Below are positions 33,689 to 42,535 of a DNA stretch of 64,000 nt, one piece after another. The stretch spans positions 1 through 64,000 of the forward strand of contig JADFSR010000017.1 in NCBI GenBank assembly GCA_022560615.1, in the 5' to 3' direction. The DNA comes from Gemmatimonadota bacterium (lineage in GTDB: Bacteria > Gemmatimonadota > Gemmatimonadetes > Longimicrobiales > Gaopeijiaceae). A program made the translations under genes and the position numbers. The notes below the pieces were generated by a model. It made no database searches and was not told where the DNA came from. It was given only the letters and a program-made list of their open reading frames with translations. Positions within the stretch are counted from its first letter, which is position 1; each line of letters starts with the position of its first letter.

Positions 33689-34041
33689 GCAGCCCGTGGT
33701 AGAAGTACAGCGGGCCGCGTTACGGTGCCACGGCCCCAGATCCTAGGCGGAGCTTCGAAGGCATAGCCGTCGCTACGTCGAGGAGCTCCAACGACGGAGA
33801 TGGGGCCGTGCCACCGTAACCCACGAACCGGTAAGTATCGTCACACTCGGTGTCGGGCGCGACCACCGCTTCGCGGCGGTGCCCGGTCGCGGCCCAATAG
33901 GTCGTCTCTCCTCCTCGGACCACCGCCTTCGGCGGCGGTGCCCGAACAACTACGACTCGTCGTCGTTCCTACTATTGAACTCGCGAGACCCCCGGGACCC
34001 GCTTGCGGGTGGCGGCCCACTGTACTTCTACCACGGGCTGC
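33689..34041. repeat. Hairpin-rich noncoding element closed by 30-bp inverted repeats
   Basis: Outer repeats at 33689-33718 and 34012-34041 are inverted with 29 of 30 matches. A second inverted pair, 33719-33738 with 33801-33820, matches at 19 of 20 and encloses a smaller stem (GGAGCT/AGCTCC). Further right come two copies of a hairpin (GACCACCGC-TTCG-CGGCGGTGCCCG type) at about 33859-33890 and 33915-33945, and ACCCGC-TTG-CGGGT near 33997-34010. No protein gene is supported. The whole could be a MITE without obvious target duplication, or a multi-branched structured RNA. It lies between divergent genes. Confidence 0.75.
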
Positions 34042-34152
34042 TAGATGCCGATGTGCCGACCCGGAATGAGGCCAGACGACTTGGTGTGTGCAAGGGGGCA
34101 TGCTTCGTGCGTCAAACAGGGCGAAGGAAGCAAACGGACGGGGAGGTGCGCG

Positions 34153-36414
34153 ATGCGGGTGAGGTACTGGGAACGAACGGGGATGGGCGTACTCGCCGTG
34201 CTTCTGTTCAGTGCGTCGTCTCTTGCGGCGCAGGGCTGGATCGAACCTCGCATCCTCCGGGGCGGGTTCTCGGTCGACAAGACGCGCAGCGATGTACGCA
34301 TTCGTGTCGAGGGGCGGGTCGCGGTCGTCGAGGTCTCGGAGTGGTTCCGAAACGATGGCGAGGGAATCGCAGAGGGTGACTATCTCTACCCACTGCCGGG
34401 AGAGTCCGTCTTCCAAGGCTTCTCGCTCTTCCAGGGCGATACGGAGCTGCGCGGAGAGATCATGGATGCCGATGAGGCTCGCGAGATCTATGAGAGCATC
34501 GTTCGTCGGCGTGGGGACCCCGCGCTCATCGAGCTCGTCGGGCACGGGCTGCTACGCGCCCGTATCTTCCCGATCCAGCCCGGACAAGAGCGAAAGGTCA
34601 CCCTGCGTTACACACAGGTCCTGCCGCGCGCGGGTAACGCTCTGCAACTGGTGTACGCCGGTGCTGTTCAGAGGATGAACGGACGCGTGGGCGACGAGTC
34701 ACGGGGCGCGCGTCCTCTGCCCGCTCTCGTCGACATGTCCTTCGAGATCGATGTCGCCGATGCCTCGCGGTTCCTGGAACCGTTCTCGCCCACACACGAG
34801 ATTGACGTCAAACGGCATGGCGACGCCATGGTCGTGACGATGGAAGAGGAAGTCCTCGGGCGTTTCTCGGTCTTCTTGCCGTTTGCCGACAACGACCTGG
34901 GGCTCTCCGTTGCGACCCATCGGCCTGTCGGGGAAGACGGCTATTTCATGCTCACGCTGTCTCCGGGGCGGGTCAGGGGCGAAGCCGCACCCCGGGATGT
35001 GACCGTCGTGCTCGACGTCTCGGGTTCGATGTCGGGCGACAAGATCCACCAGGCCAAACAGGCGGTCTACCAACTGCTGGCTTCGCTCGACCGGGACGAT
35101 CGATTCCGACTGATCTCGTTCTCGGACGCCGTGAGCATGCACAGCGAGGGCTGGCGTGACGCGACCGGGTACGAACTCGCACGCGGCCGCGAGTGGATCG
35201 ACGAGCTCGTTGCGAACGGCGGCACCGACATCGGAGCCGCGTTGAGCGAGGCGTTTCGCTTGCGGAGTCCCGCGGAACGCCTCCCGATCGTCGTTTTCAT
35301 GACCGACGGGCTGCCGTCCGTAGGTGAGCGGTCTCCGGAGCGGCTCGCGGACCAGGCGGAGCGGGAAGCGCACCGAGCGCGGGTCTTCGCTTTCGGCGTG
35401 GGGCACGACGTAAACACGCACCTGCTCGATCGGCTCGGTGAGGCGGGTCGTGGCAGCACCGACTACATCCAGCCTGGCGAGAGCGTCGAGCGCGTAGTCG
35501 GACTACTCGCCGCCAAGATCCGGTATCCCATTCTGACGGACCTCGAGCTGGACGGGGGGCCGAACCGCTTGATCGAGGTGTATCCCACGCGTCTCCCCGA
35601 CGTGTTCGCCGGGCAAGAGCTCGTGCTCTTCGGGCGCTTCACGGGTGAAGGCTTGGGGCAGATATCAGTCGATGGCATGCGTGCCGGCACGGCACTCGAG
35701 TTCACCACCGAGCTACGATTCCCTCAGGCGAGCACGGCCAACTCGTACATCCCGCGGCTGTGGGCGTCGCGCAAGCTCGGTCACCTAGAACGGCAACTCT
35801 GGACCGAGGGTGAGACGGCGGAGCTGATCAAACAGATCCGTGACCTCGCGCTGCGATACGGACTCCCGAGTCGCTACACATCGTACCTCGTACAAGAGCC
35901 GGTCGTCGCCACTCCGTTCACGCTGAAGCTGCCACAGGTCCAGGGTGCCGCGGCCTCGCGGGTGCGACCCGCGTTGCGGGCGGCAGATGCGGCGGCGCGC
36001 GCCAGCGGCCAGGCTGCAGTGCGCCAAGCGGTTGTCGCGCGCGCCCGTCGCTTGCTCACGTCGGTGAACGAAATGCGGGCGATGGAAATGGAACTGGACG
36101 CTTCACTCCGGGAACGGCGGGAGAACACACGCGTCTTGGCGGGTAGAGTCTTCATGCTAGACGACGGCGTGTGGACGGACGAGGCCCACAGCGAAGACCA
36201 GACTGTGATCGAGGTGAAGGCGTTCAGCGCTGTCTACTTCCAACTGGTTGCGGCGTTGCCGGAGATCCGAGAGGTGCTGAAAGAGCTCAACCATGTATTG
36301 ATCGCGGGGGCCGCCGTGAGCCTCCGCGTAGCTGACGACGGGATAGAGGAACTGACCGACACGACGCTGGAAGAGCTCGTGCAACGGTTCCGGGTCGGAG
36401 GGGGCACGCCGTGA
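34153..36414 (+). CDS. Secreted VIT and von Willebrand factor A domain protein
   Basis: This is a 753-residue exported protein. After a signal peptide (VLAVLLFSASSLAAQG) comes a VIT domain at about 30-160 (EVSEWFRNDGEGIAEGDYLYPLPG, DEAREIYESIVRRRGDPALIE). A VWA domain follows with an intact MIDAS, DVSGSMSGDK at about 288, plus GGTDIG and MTDGLPSVGE. The C-terminal half resembles inter-alpha-trypsin-inhibitor-like bacterial proteins. GGGGAGG precedes the chosen ATG. Its stop overlaps the GTG of an ECF sigma gene (GTGA), linking it to a sigma/anti-sigma pair. Role: metal-dependent adhesion or envelope sensing (inference). Confidence 0.9.
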   Translation: MRVRYWERTGMGVLAVLLFSASSLAAQGWIEPRILRGGFSVDKTRSDVRIRVEGRVAVVEVSEWFRNDGEGIAEGDYLYPLPGESVFQGFSLFQGDTELRGEIMDADEAREIYESIVRRRGDPALIELVGHGLLRARIFPIQPGQERKVTLRYTQVLPRAGNALQLVYAGAVQRMNGRVGDESRGARPLPALVDMSFEIDVADASRFLEPFSPTHEIDVKRHGDAMVVTMEEEVLGRFSVFLPFADNDLGLSVATHRPVGEDGYFMLTLSPGRVRGEAAPRDVTVVLDVSGSMSGDKIHQAKQAVYQLLASLDRDDRFRLISFSDAVSMHSEGWRDATGYELARGREWIDELVANGGTDIGAALSEAFRLRSPAERLPIVVFMTDGLPSVGERSPERLADQAEREAHRARVFAFGVGHDVNTHLLDRLGEAGRGSTDYIQPGESVERVVGLLAAKIRYPILTDLELDGGPNRLIEVYPTRLPDVFAGQELVLFGRFTGEGLGQISVDGMRAGTALEFTTELRFPQASTANSYIPRLWASRKLGHLERQLWTEGETAELIKQIRDLALRYGLPSRYTSYLVQEPVVATPFTLKLPQVQGAAASRVRPALRAADAAARASGQAAVRQAVVARARRLLTSVNEMRAMEMELDASLRERRENTRVLAGRVFMLDDGVWTDEAHSEDQTVIEVKAFSAVYFQLVAALPEIREVLKELNHVLIAGAAVSLRVADDGIEELTDTTLEELVQRFRVGGGTP

Positions 36415-36917
36415 GCGCAGACTGGACAGAGGTGTATCGCAGCACGTTCCCGGACCTGGTCCGGTTCCTACACCGCAAGGTGTGGGACCTGGAGCGAGCC
36501 CAGGATCTGGCTCAGGAAGCATTCGTCCGGGCGCTCCGCCATGAGCCGAAGAAGCCGCGCGCGTGGCTCTTCCAGGTCGCGTCCAACCTCGCCCGTGACG
36601 AGGCCCGGACGGCGATCCGGCGGAAACGCCACCTCACCCTCCTGAAGAGTGAGACTGAAGATCGACAAAAATCCGCGCCGGACCCGGCGCGTGACTTGGC
36701 GGAGCGTGAGCGCATGGGCCAGGTCCGGGACGCGCTCGACGCGCTCAGCGAACGAGATCGTGAAGTCCTGCTCCTCTGGGACGCGGGACAGAGTTACACC
36801 GAGATAGCTCAGCAGGCGCGACTTTCCGTAGGCGCGGTGGGCACGACCCTCGCGCGTGCACGTCGTCGCTTGGCTGAAGCGTACAGCCGGAAGGAGCATG
36901 TCGATGTCGCACGTTGA
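36411..36917 (+). CDS. ECF-type RNA polymerase sigma factor
   Basis: The 168-residue protein has sigma region 2 (FPDLVRFLHRKVWDLERAQDLAQEAFVRALRH) and region 4 (LDALSERDREVLLLWDAGQSYTEIAQQARLS...GTTLARARRRLAEAY). It should direct RNA polymerase to a small regulon, probably for envelope stress. Translation is coupled to the VWA gene on the 5' side (GTGA), and its 3' end overlaps the anti-sigma gene by about 14 bases, so all three are produced together. Confidence 0.92.
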   Translation: MSADWTEVYRSTFPDLVRFLHRKVWDLERAQDLAQEAFVRALRHEPKKPRAWLFQVASNLARDEARTAIRRKRHLTLLKSETEDRQKSAPDPARDLAERERMGQVRDALDALSERDREVLLLWDAGQSYTEIAQQARLSVGAVGTTLARARRRLAEAYSRKEHVDVAR

Positions 36918-38067
36918 CGAAGGCGCTCTGCACGCCTATCTGGACGGCGCGCTCGACGAGTTGCCGTCGGGCCGCGGGCGAGCGATCCGTGAGCACGTCG
37001 CGACGTGTCCCGAATGTGCGGCGCGTCTGGAGGAAGAGAGGCGGATTCGAGAGCAGGCCATGGCGATCCTCTCCAGCCCGCTGCCGCAGGTCGAGCTGCC
37101 CCCGCTCGAGGAGCTGCGGTTGCGCGCGGAGGCGACGAGCCCGCCGAAGGCTTCCCGTGGCAGGCGCTTCCACCGGATGGGGTGGGCAGCGTCGGTCATT
37201 CTGGCGATCGGCGCGGGCTGGACGCTACGAGGTGGTCAGGCGGTGCCTTTGGGCACGATGGATCTCATCGACGGCCCGAGTCGGCTGCCGCAGCTCGAGG
37301 CGGCTCCCACTGTACCAGACCTGGACGCGTCCGCCCGTGACCTGCTGACCCAGGCCCTGGACGGGAGCGACCGGGGTGCCGATCCCGACGAGTCGCTCGT
37401 CGCCGAAGCCGACAGCGGCGATCCGTTGGTCATGGAGCCTGGCCGACCAGTGCTCTTTCAGGAGCTCGCGGCCATAGACGTGGTGACGCTCCAGGATCGG
37501 CTCGGAAGCGCGCCGGCGCTGCCGCCGCTCGAGGCGAGCGGGCTGGTGGACCTCCTCCGTTCGAGTGCGGCTACCGTGAGTCGGCTCGAGGGTGTGCTCT
37601 CCGCTCCCCGCCCGGTGGCCGTTCGCGCGGCGAGCGCCGATGCCGGGGAGGAGCGCGCGGCGCGGCGCGGACGGACCGTCGTGACGAGCGCGATCCGCTC
37701 GGCGGCCGGAGCCCCGTTCTCGACCGGCGACGCATCGGAGCGACGACGTGGCCGAAGCGACTCGGGGCGGAGAGGCGGGGACGAGGGTCAGTTGGTGGTC
37801 CCGGGGTTCGAGGTGATCGGCATTGAAGCCATCGAGGAGGGTCCGGCCGCGGGAGGCACGCGTGCGCTCCAGTGGCTCACGCCGCTAGACACGTTGGAGC
37901 TCCTGCATCTGCCGGAAGGCGTGGAGCCTGCCGAGCTGGCCGCGCTCGATGAGGCCGGCGTCGCGGAGCTCGTCGTACTGAGAGACGGGTTGTGGCTGGT
38001 CATGCGGGCTCGCCGTTCTGTACAGGAACTCGAGGTGTTGTTGGAGCGTCTGGACGCGAACCGATAA
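36904..38067 (+). CDS. Zinc-finger anti-sigma factor with large C-terminal extension
   Basis: The N-terminus has the zf-HC2/ZAS pattern (HVDEGALHAYLDGALDEL then HVATCPECAARL, i.e. HxxxCxxC). This normally clamps an ECF sigma. A membrane helix follows at about residues 85-105 (MGWAASVILAIGAGWTL). The remaining roughly 280 residues, presumably periplasmic, are low-complexity in the middle with a hydrophobic, folded-looking end (LQWLTPLDTLELLHLPEGVE). That end could sense a ligand or the co-encoded VWA protein (inference). The ATG seven bases after AAGGAG is preferred over one six bases earlier. Confidence 0.87.
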   Translation: MSHVDEGALHAYLDGALDELPSGRGRAIREHVATCPECAARLEEERRIREQAMAILSSPLPQVELPPLEELRLRAEATSPPKASRGRRFHRMGWAASVILAIGAGWTLRGGQAVPLGTMDLIDGPSRLPQLEAAPTVPDLDASARDLLTQALDGSDRGADPDESLVAEADSGDPLVMEPGRPVLFQELAAIDVVTLQDRLGSAPALPPLEASGLVDLLRSSAATVSRLEGVLSAPRPVAVRAASADAGEERAARRGRTVVTSAIRSAAGAPFSTGDASERRRGRSDSGRRGGDEGQLVVPGFEVIGIEAIEEGPAAGGTRALQWLTPLDTLELLHLPEGVEPAELAALDEAGVAELVVLRDGLWLVMRARRSVQELEVLLERLDANR

Positions 38068-38107
38068 CTTTCGCGGTCTCGTTCGACGACGTCCTTCTGG
38101 CGACACC

Positions 38108-39625
38108 ATGACGCAGAATCTCCGCCGTGCCTTCTTCGCGCTCGTGGTCCCCATGGCGCTACCCGCCCAGCAGCAGGGCGTAGAGCAAGCTGCCGCCACG
38201 ATCACACCGGAGGACTACGCGTGGCGTATCGGAGTGATCGCGCACGACTCCATGCAGGGCCGCGATACGCCGAGTCCCGGTCTGGACAAGACCGCGGAGT
38301 GGATTGCGTCAGAGTTCCGGCGCATGGGCCTCCGTGGTGGAGCCGAGGACGGTGGCTTCATTCAGAAGTATCCGCTTCGGCAGGTCGTGGTCGACGCCGG
38401 CACCTCGATGCTTACGGGAGGCGGAATCCGCCTCGCTTTTGGGGAGGACCTGCTGCCTGGCCGCCGCATGCCGGACGGTGAGGCCAGCGGCGGTCTCGCG
38501 ATCGTGTCCGGCGCGCTCAACCTCCAGGCCGCTATCGGAGGAGGGGCGGTCCAGGGGAAACATGCGGTGATGGTGCTGCCGGAGAACTCCCCGGGCCTGA
38601 GTCGGGCGGGGATCGCCGCTTTCCGGAGCGCGGGAGTGCTCTCGATCATGACCGTGACTGATGCGGGGGATCAGGATTGGGATGCAGCGGTCGTCCGTGC
38701 GCTGCGCCCCTCCGTCCGTAAGGGCTGGGGTGAGCAAGGCAGCGGCGGGACGTCGGCTCCGAGCCTGCAGATCCGCCAGTCGTCTTTGGCACGTCTCGTC
38801 GAGGCTCATGGCGTGGATCTAGCTTCGCTGCGGGCGCGTGGGGGCGCCGACGTGAGGGTCGACGCTATCGCCGGGCTCGAGATCACGCTCACCATCAATT
38901 TGAGCGACGAGATGATCACCGCTCCGAACGTCGTGGGCATCCTGGACGGAAGTGACCCCGTACTGAAGGACGAGTACGTGGTCTTCTCCGGGCACATGGA
39001 TCACATCGGCATGGGCAGCCCCGATGAGAACGGGGACTCCATCTTCAACGGCGCGGATGACGATGCGTCCGGCACGATCGCAGTAGTCGAGATCGCGGAG
39101 GCGATGGTCGCGCTACCGTTGCCGCCGAAGCGTTCCATGGTGTTCCTCTTGGTGAGCGGCGAAGAGAAGGGCCTCTGGGGCAGCGAGTGGTTCGCGGACA
39201 ACCCCACGGTACCGATCGAGCAGCTCGTGGCGAATCTCAATACGGACATGGTCGGCCGGAGGTGGACGGACACGATCGTGGCGATCGGCAAGGAGCACTC
39301 GGACCTGGGTGAGAGCCTCGACCGAGTGAACCGCGAGCACCCGGAGCTACGCATGACGGCCATCGATGATATTTGGCCCGAGCAGCGTTTCTTTTTTCGA
39401 TCCGACCACTACAACTTCGCGCGCAAAGGCGTGCCTATCCTGTTCTTTTTCAACGGCACCCACGACGACTACCACGGTCGGGACGACGAGCCCGATCGCA
39501 TCGACGCCGAGAAAGCGGCCAGGATCGCGAGGCTGGTCTTCTACCTCGGGGTCGACATAGGGAACGCGGCGGAGCGACCGAAGTGGAATCCGGAGAGCTA
39601 CGCCAGGATCGTCTCTGACCGCTGA
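38108..39625 (+). CDS. Secreted M28-family aminopeptidase
   Basis: This 505-residue metallopeptidase has a signal peptide (FFALVVPMALPAQQ), a PA-like inserted domain in the middle and an M28 catalytic domain. The di-zinc site is visible as the His-Asp of FSGHMDHIGMG, Asp of NGADDDASG, catalytic Glu-Glu of LVSGEEKGLWGSEWF, Asp of NLNTDMVG and late His of FFNGTHDDYHGRDD. It would release N-terminal amino acids from peptides outside the cytoplasm. The Leu-dehydrogenase-like gene starts 23 bases downstream on the same strand, pairing peptide breakdown with amino-acid deamination (inference). Confidence 0.92.
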   Translation: MTQNLRRAFFALVVPMALPAQQQGVEQAAATITPEDYAWRIGVIAHDSMQGRDTPSPGLDKTAEWIASEFRRMGLRGGAEDGGFIQKYPLRQVVVDAGTSMLTGGGIRLAFGEDLLPGRRMPDGEASGGLAIVSGALNLQAAIGGGAVQGKHAVMVLPENSPGLSRAGIAAFRSAGVLSIMTVTDAGDQDWDAAVVRALRPSVRKGWGEQGSGGTSAPSLQIRQSSLARLVEAHGVDLASLRARGGADVRVDAIAGLEITLTINLSDEMITAPNVVGILDGSDPVLKDEYVVFSGHMDHIGMGSPDENGDSIFNGADDDASGTIAVVEIAEAMVALPLPPKRSMVFLLVSGEEKGLWGSEWFADNPTVPIEQLVANLNTDMVGRRWTDTIVAIGKEHSDLGESLDRVNREHPELRMTAIDDIWPEQRFFFRSDHYNFARKGVPILFFFNGTHDDYHGRDDEPDRIDAEKAARIARLVFYLGVDIGNAAERPKWNPESYARIVSDR

Positions 39626-39648
39626 TCAGAAGGCACGGGCGTACGACT

Positions 39649-40722
39649 GTGGCCGACGAAAAGAGCTTCCTCGAGCTGATCGAGGCGTGGGACGGCGTCG
39701 GCGTCGTGGTCCGGTACGACGAGCCCACCGGCACCTGGATCTTCATTGCGCTGCACGACGACACCCTCGGTCCCCCGGTCGGTGGGTGCCGGATGAAAAA
39801 ATATGCGCGCCCTGAGGACGGACTTCACGACGCGATGCGTCTCGCACGGGGCATGACCCACAAGTGGGCTGCGCTGGACCTCCCGTGTGGGGGTGGCAAG
39901 TCGGTGCTCGCGATCCCGGGGCCGCTCAGCGACGGAGACCGACGGGGCCTGCTCCGCCGATTCGGGGAACTCCTGAACGTGCTCGACGGGGCCTACGGCA
40001 CCGGTGAGGATCTCGGCACCACACCGGAGGACATGCGCGTGGTGGCGAGCGTCTCCGAGCACGTGGTCGGCATTCACGGCATCCATGGCGCGCCGTCGGA
40101 TCCCGGGCCGTTCACGGCCCAAGGCGTCTTCGTCGGCATTCGATCGGCGCTCCGCCACCGGCATGGCAGTGACGCACTGAGCGATCGCACGGTGCTCGTC
40201 CAGGGAGTCGGGGACGTTGGTGGCCCGCTGGCGCGCATGATCTCCAAGGCGGGCGGTTCGGTGCTCGTGTGCGATCTCGACCAGGAGCTGGCGTTCGCGA
40301 TTTCCGTGGAGATCGGTGGCAAGGTGGTGACTCAGGACGACGTCTACCGGACCGCGTGCGACGTGTACGCGCCGTGCGCGGTCGGTGCGACGCTCAACCC
40401 TGACACCATACCCCGCCTACGCTGTGATATGGTCGTGGGCTCGGCCAACAACCAACTCGAATCGGACGCCGACGCGGACGCGCTTGCCGAGCGCGGGATT
40501 CTGTACGCCCCGGACTACGTCGTGAACGGGGGCGGTGCGTTGGCGTTCACGCTCATCCATCAGGGGGAGCGCAACGTCGCCGAGCTGGATCGCCGAGTGC
40601 GGGGCATCGGCGATGCTCTGGACGAGATCTTCGCCGAGGCTGACGCTGCAGGGGAATCGCCCCTGAAAGCCGCAGAGCGGCGTGTCCACCGAGTCTTGCA
40701 GAACGCCAAGAAGACGGGCTGA
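39649..40722 (+). CDS. Leucine/Glu-Phe-Val dehydrogenase family enzyme
   Basis: The 357-residue NAD-dependent amino-acid dehydrogenase has GPPVGGCRMKKY and MTHKWAALDLPCGGGKSVL, which carry the two active-site lysines, plus GTGEDLGTTPEDM. The Rossmann segment VLVQGVGDVGGPLARMI binds NAD. VGSANNQLE and APDYVVNGGG are typical of leucine/valine dehydrogenases. It catalyses reversible oxidative deamination of branched-chain or related amino acids to 2-oxo acids. The GTG start is 23 bases after the M28 peptidase. Confidence 0.9.
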   Translation: MADEKSFLELIEAWDGVGVVVRYDEPTGTWIFIALHDDTLGPPVGGCRMKKYARPEDGLHDAMRLARGMTHKWAALDLPCGGGKSVLAIPGPLSDGDRRGLLRRFGELLNVLDGAYGTGEDLGTTPEDMRVVASVSEHVVGIHGIHGAPSDPGPFTAQGVFVGIRSALRHRHGSDALSDRTVLVQGVGDVGGPLARMISKAGGSVLVCDLDQELAFAISVEIGGKVVTQDDVYRTACDVYAPCAVGATLNPDTIPRLRCDMVVGSANNQLESDADADALAERGILYAPDYVVNGGGALAFTLIHQGERNVAELDRRVRGIGDALDEIFAEADAAGESPLKAAERRVHRVLQNAKKTG

Positions 40723-40763
40723 TCCCGGCATTCCCAGCCGCAATTCGTCCTCTGTCGAGGACA

Positions 40764-41060
40764 CTAGTTCATTTCGCCCGAACTCGGATAGACCCGGAAG
40801 AGATGGTCCAGGCCCAGGGCCCGCAGCACGCGGGCGGTCGTTGGGTCGATCGCCCGCACCCAAACGCTCTCGTGGAGTGGGGTTATAAGGCGTGCCGTGA
40901 GAATGAGGGCGAGATCCGCTAGATCGGGCTTGCGGAGCCCGGTAAAGTCGAAGACGATGTCGTCACCTGCGTTGTGTACCTCCTGCCGGGTTTGTAGACG
41001 CTCTTCCGCCACTCTCGGCTGGCCGCTCCCGTCTCTCTTGTCCTTCTCGTCCTGTCTCAT
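40764..41060 (-). CDS. Stand-alone STAS-like domain protein
   Basis: The 98-residue protein resembles anti-sigma-factor-antagonist (STAS) folds: DDIVFDFTGLRKPDLADLAL, ILTARLI and AIDPTTARVLRALGLDHLF. The usual phosphorylatable serine after the second strand appears absent (GLRKPDLADL), so classic regulation by a kinase is doubtful. GGGAGG lies upstream of the ATG. It is convergent with the Leu-dehydrogenase gene and has no partner kinase nearby. Confidence 0.7.
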   Translation of the reverse strand: MRQDEKDKRDGSGQPRVAEERLQTRQEVHNAGDDIVFDFTGLRKPDLADLALILTARLITPLHESVWVRAIDPTTARVLRALGLDHLFRVYPSSGEMN

Positions 41061-41276
41061 GGCTGCCTCCCGTTAGATTCTCACCCCTCGTCCACCGAGG
41101 CTGCGCTAGCCTGTATATCAAGATTCGTGCCACGAAGGAGGAATTCGGTTCCGTCACCGTGACATAATCTTGCGGCGGTCACCGGGACATCGCGATGGCG
41201 CGATGCGTCCCTCTGGCCCGATTCGTGTAGCGGACCCATGATTGAGACGGAGCCTAGATTTTCGTGGGAGGATGGT

Positions 41277-41816
41277 GTGGGCACGATCCGACGTACCGCG
41301 GTGGTGTGGCTTGCTCTGGCGCTGGTCGCCGCCGGGGCTGAGGCACAGGAGCCTGACGCAGCTCAGGAGGCGTACTTCCGAGCGGTCGCAGAGTTCTTCG
41401 ACGTGCCTTCGTTCGAGCTCGAGATCCTGCGCGACTGGAGCCTGCCCCCCGACGAGATCCCCGTGATCCTGTTCATCGCGGACCGCGCCGGCGTGGTCCC
41501 CGAGGCTTTGGTCGCCCTGCGCCGCTCGGGGGAGAGTTGGGCCCGCCTGGCGGAGCGGTACGGTGTCGGCGCTCCGGAGCTCCACGTTCCTGTCCCCGAC
41601 CAGGCGGCGACGGGTCCGCTGACCTCGGTCTACCAGAGCTTTCGCGACCTTCCCACCAGCCGCTGGAGAGAGATCCAGCTCGCCCCGGAGGACATCGTGG
41701 CTCTGGTCAACTTGCGCTTGCTCTCGCAGACTCTGGGCGTATCGCCCGCGGAGGTTCTTTCGCGAGCGGGCTCCACGGACTCGTTCGTGCAGCTATACGG
41801 CGAGTTGATCCGATAG
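41277..41816 (+). CDS. Secreted hypothetical protein
   Basis: This is a 179-residue protein with a clear signal peptide (GTIRRTAVVWLALALVAAGAEAQ) when started at the GTG six bases after GGGAGG. The mature part is helical and acidic, with FFDVPSFELEILRDWSLPPD and APEDIVALVNLRLLSQTLGV. I do not recognise the family. It precedes the nitroreductase gene by 15 bases, so the two are probably co-transcribed. Confidence 0.75.
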   Translation: MGTIRRTAVVWLALALVAAGAEAQEPDAAQEAYFRAVAEFFDVPSFELEILRDWSLPPDEIPVILFIADRAGVVPEALVALRRSGESWARLAERYGVGAPELHVPVPDQAATGPLTSVYQSFRDLPTSRWREIQLAPEDIVALVNLRLLSQTLGVSPAEVLSRAGSTDSFVQLYGELIR

Positions 41817-41831
41817 CAGAAAGGAGTGTTC

Positions 41832-42503
41832 ATGGCGCGCGCCCGCTTCGTGCCTCTCTCCACCTACGAAGAGCTTTCGGTCGATGACATGCGTCGCGAG
41901 GCTGCTGCTTTCCTCGCGACGATGCGTCGTCGACGCACGGTACGGGAATTCTCCGACCGCTCGGTGCCTCGGGACGTGATCGAGCAGTGTCTGCTTGCCG
42001 CCGGCACGGCGCCGAACGGTGCGAACCGCCAGCCGTGGCGTTTTGTCGTCGTCGGTGACCCCGACATCAAGTCGCGGATTCGCGAGGCAGCCGAGGAGGA
42101 GGAGCGCGAGTTCTACAGCAGCAAGGCTCCGAAGGAATGGCTGGACGCGCTGGAGCACCTGGGCACGGACGAGCACAAGCCGTTCCTGGAGCGAGCGCCC
42201 TGGCTGATCGTGATCTTCTCCGAGAGCTACCAGTTGATGGGCGACGGGACAAAGGCGAAGAACTACTACGTGACCGAGTCGGTCGGGATCGCAACGGGCA
42301 TACTGATTACGGCTCTACATCACGCCGGCCTCGTTACGCTCACGCACACGCCGTCTCCGATGAAGTTCCTCAACAAACTACTGGATCGCCCGGACAACGA
42401 ACGGGCCTTCCTGATTCTAGTGTGCGGCTATCCGGACGAGAGCGCGACCGTACCCGAGATCACCAAGAAGCCGATCGAGGATATTGCGATATTCGTGGAG
42501 TAA
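41832..42503 (+). CDS. Nitroreductase-family FMN protein
   Basis: The 223-residue flavoprotein has [14 protein letters not shown] (FMN phosphate binding), [45 protein letters not shown] and [11 protein letters not shown]. These resemble the branch including iodotyrosine-deiodinase and BluB-like enzymes rather than NfsB. It reduces or dehalogenates an aromatic substrate with FMN, or otherwise acts as an oxidoreductase; the substrate is unknown. AAGGAG precedes the ATG. The YedK-like gene follows 32 bases later. Confidence 0.87.
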   Translation: MARARFVPLSTYEELSVDDMRREAAAFLATMRRRRTVREFSDRSVPRDVIEQCLLAAGTAPNGANRQPWRFVVVGDPDIKSRIREAAEEEEREFYSSKAPKEWLDALEHLGTDEHKPFLERAPWLIVIFSESYQLMGDGTKAKNYYVTESVGIATGILITALHHAGLVTLTHTPSPMKFLNKLLDRPDNERAFLILVCGYPDESATVPEITKKPIEDIAIFVE

Positions 42504-42535
42504 CTGTGGTCACGCCTCAGGACCCGCGGTAGCAC

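Noticed and set aside
33674-34152. Small proteins encoded in the hairpin element
   Set aside because: Open frames cross the inverted repeats with no start signal and are explained by palindromic GC sequence.
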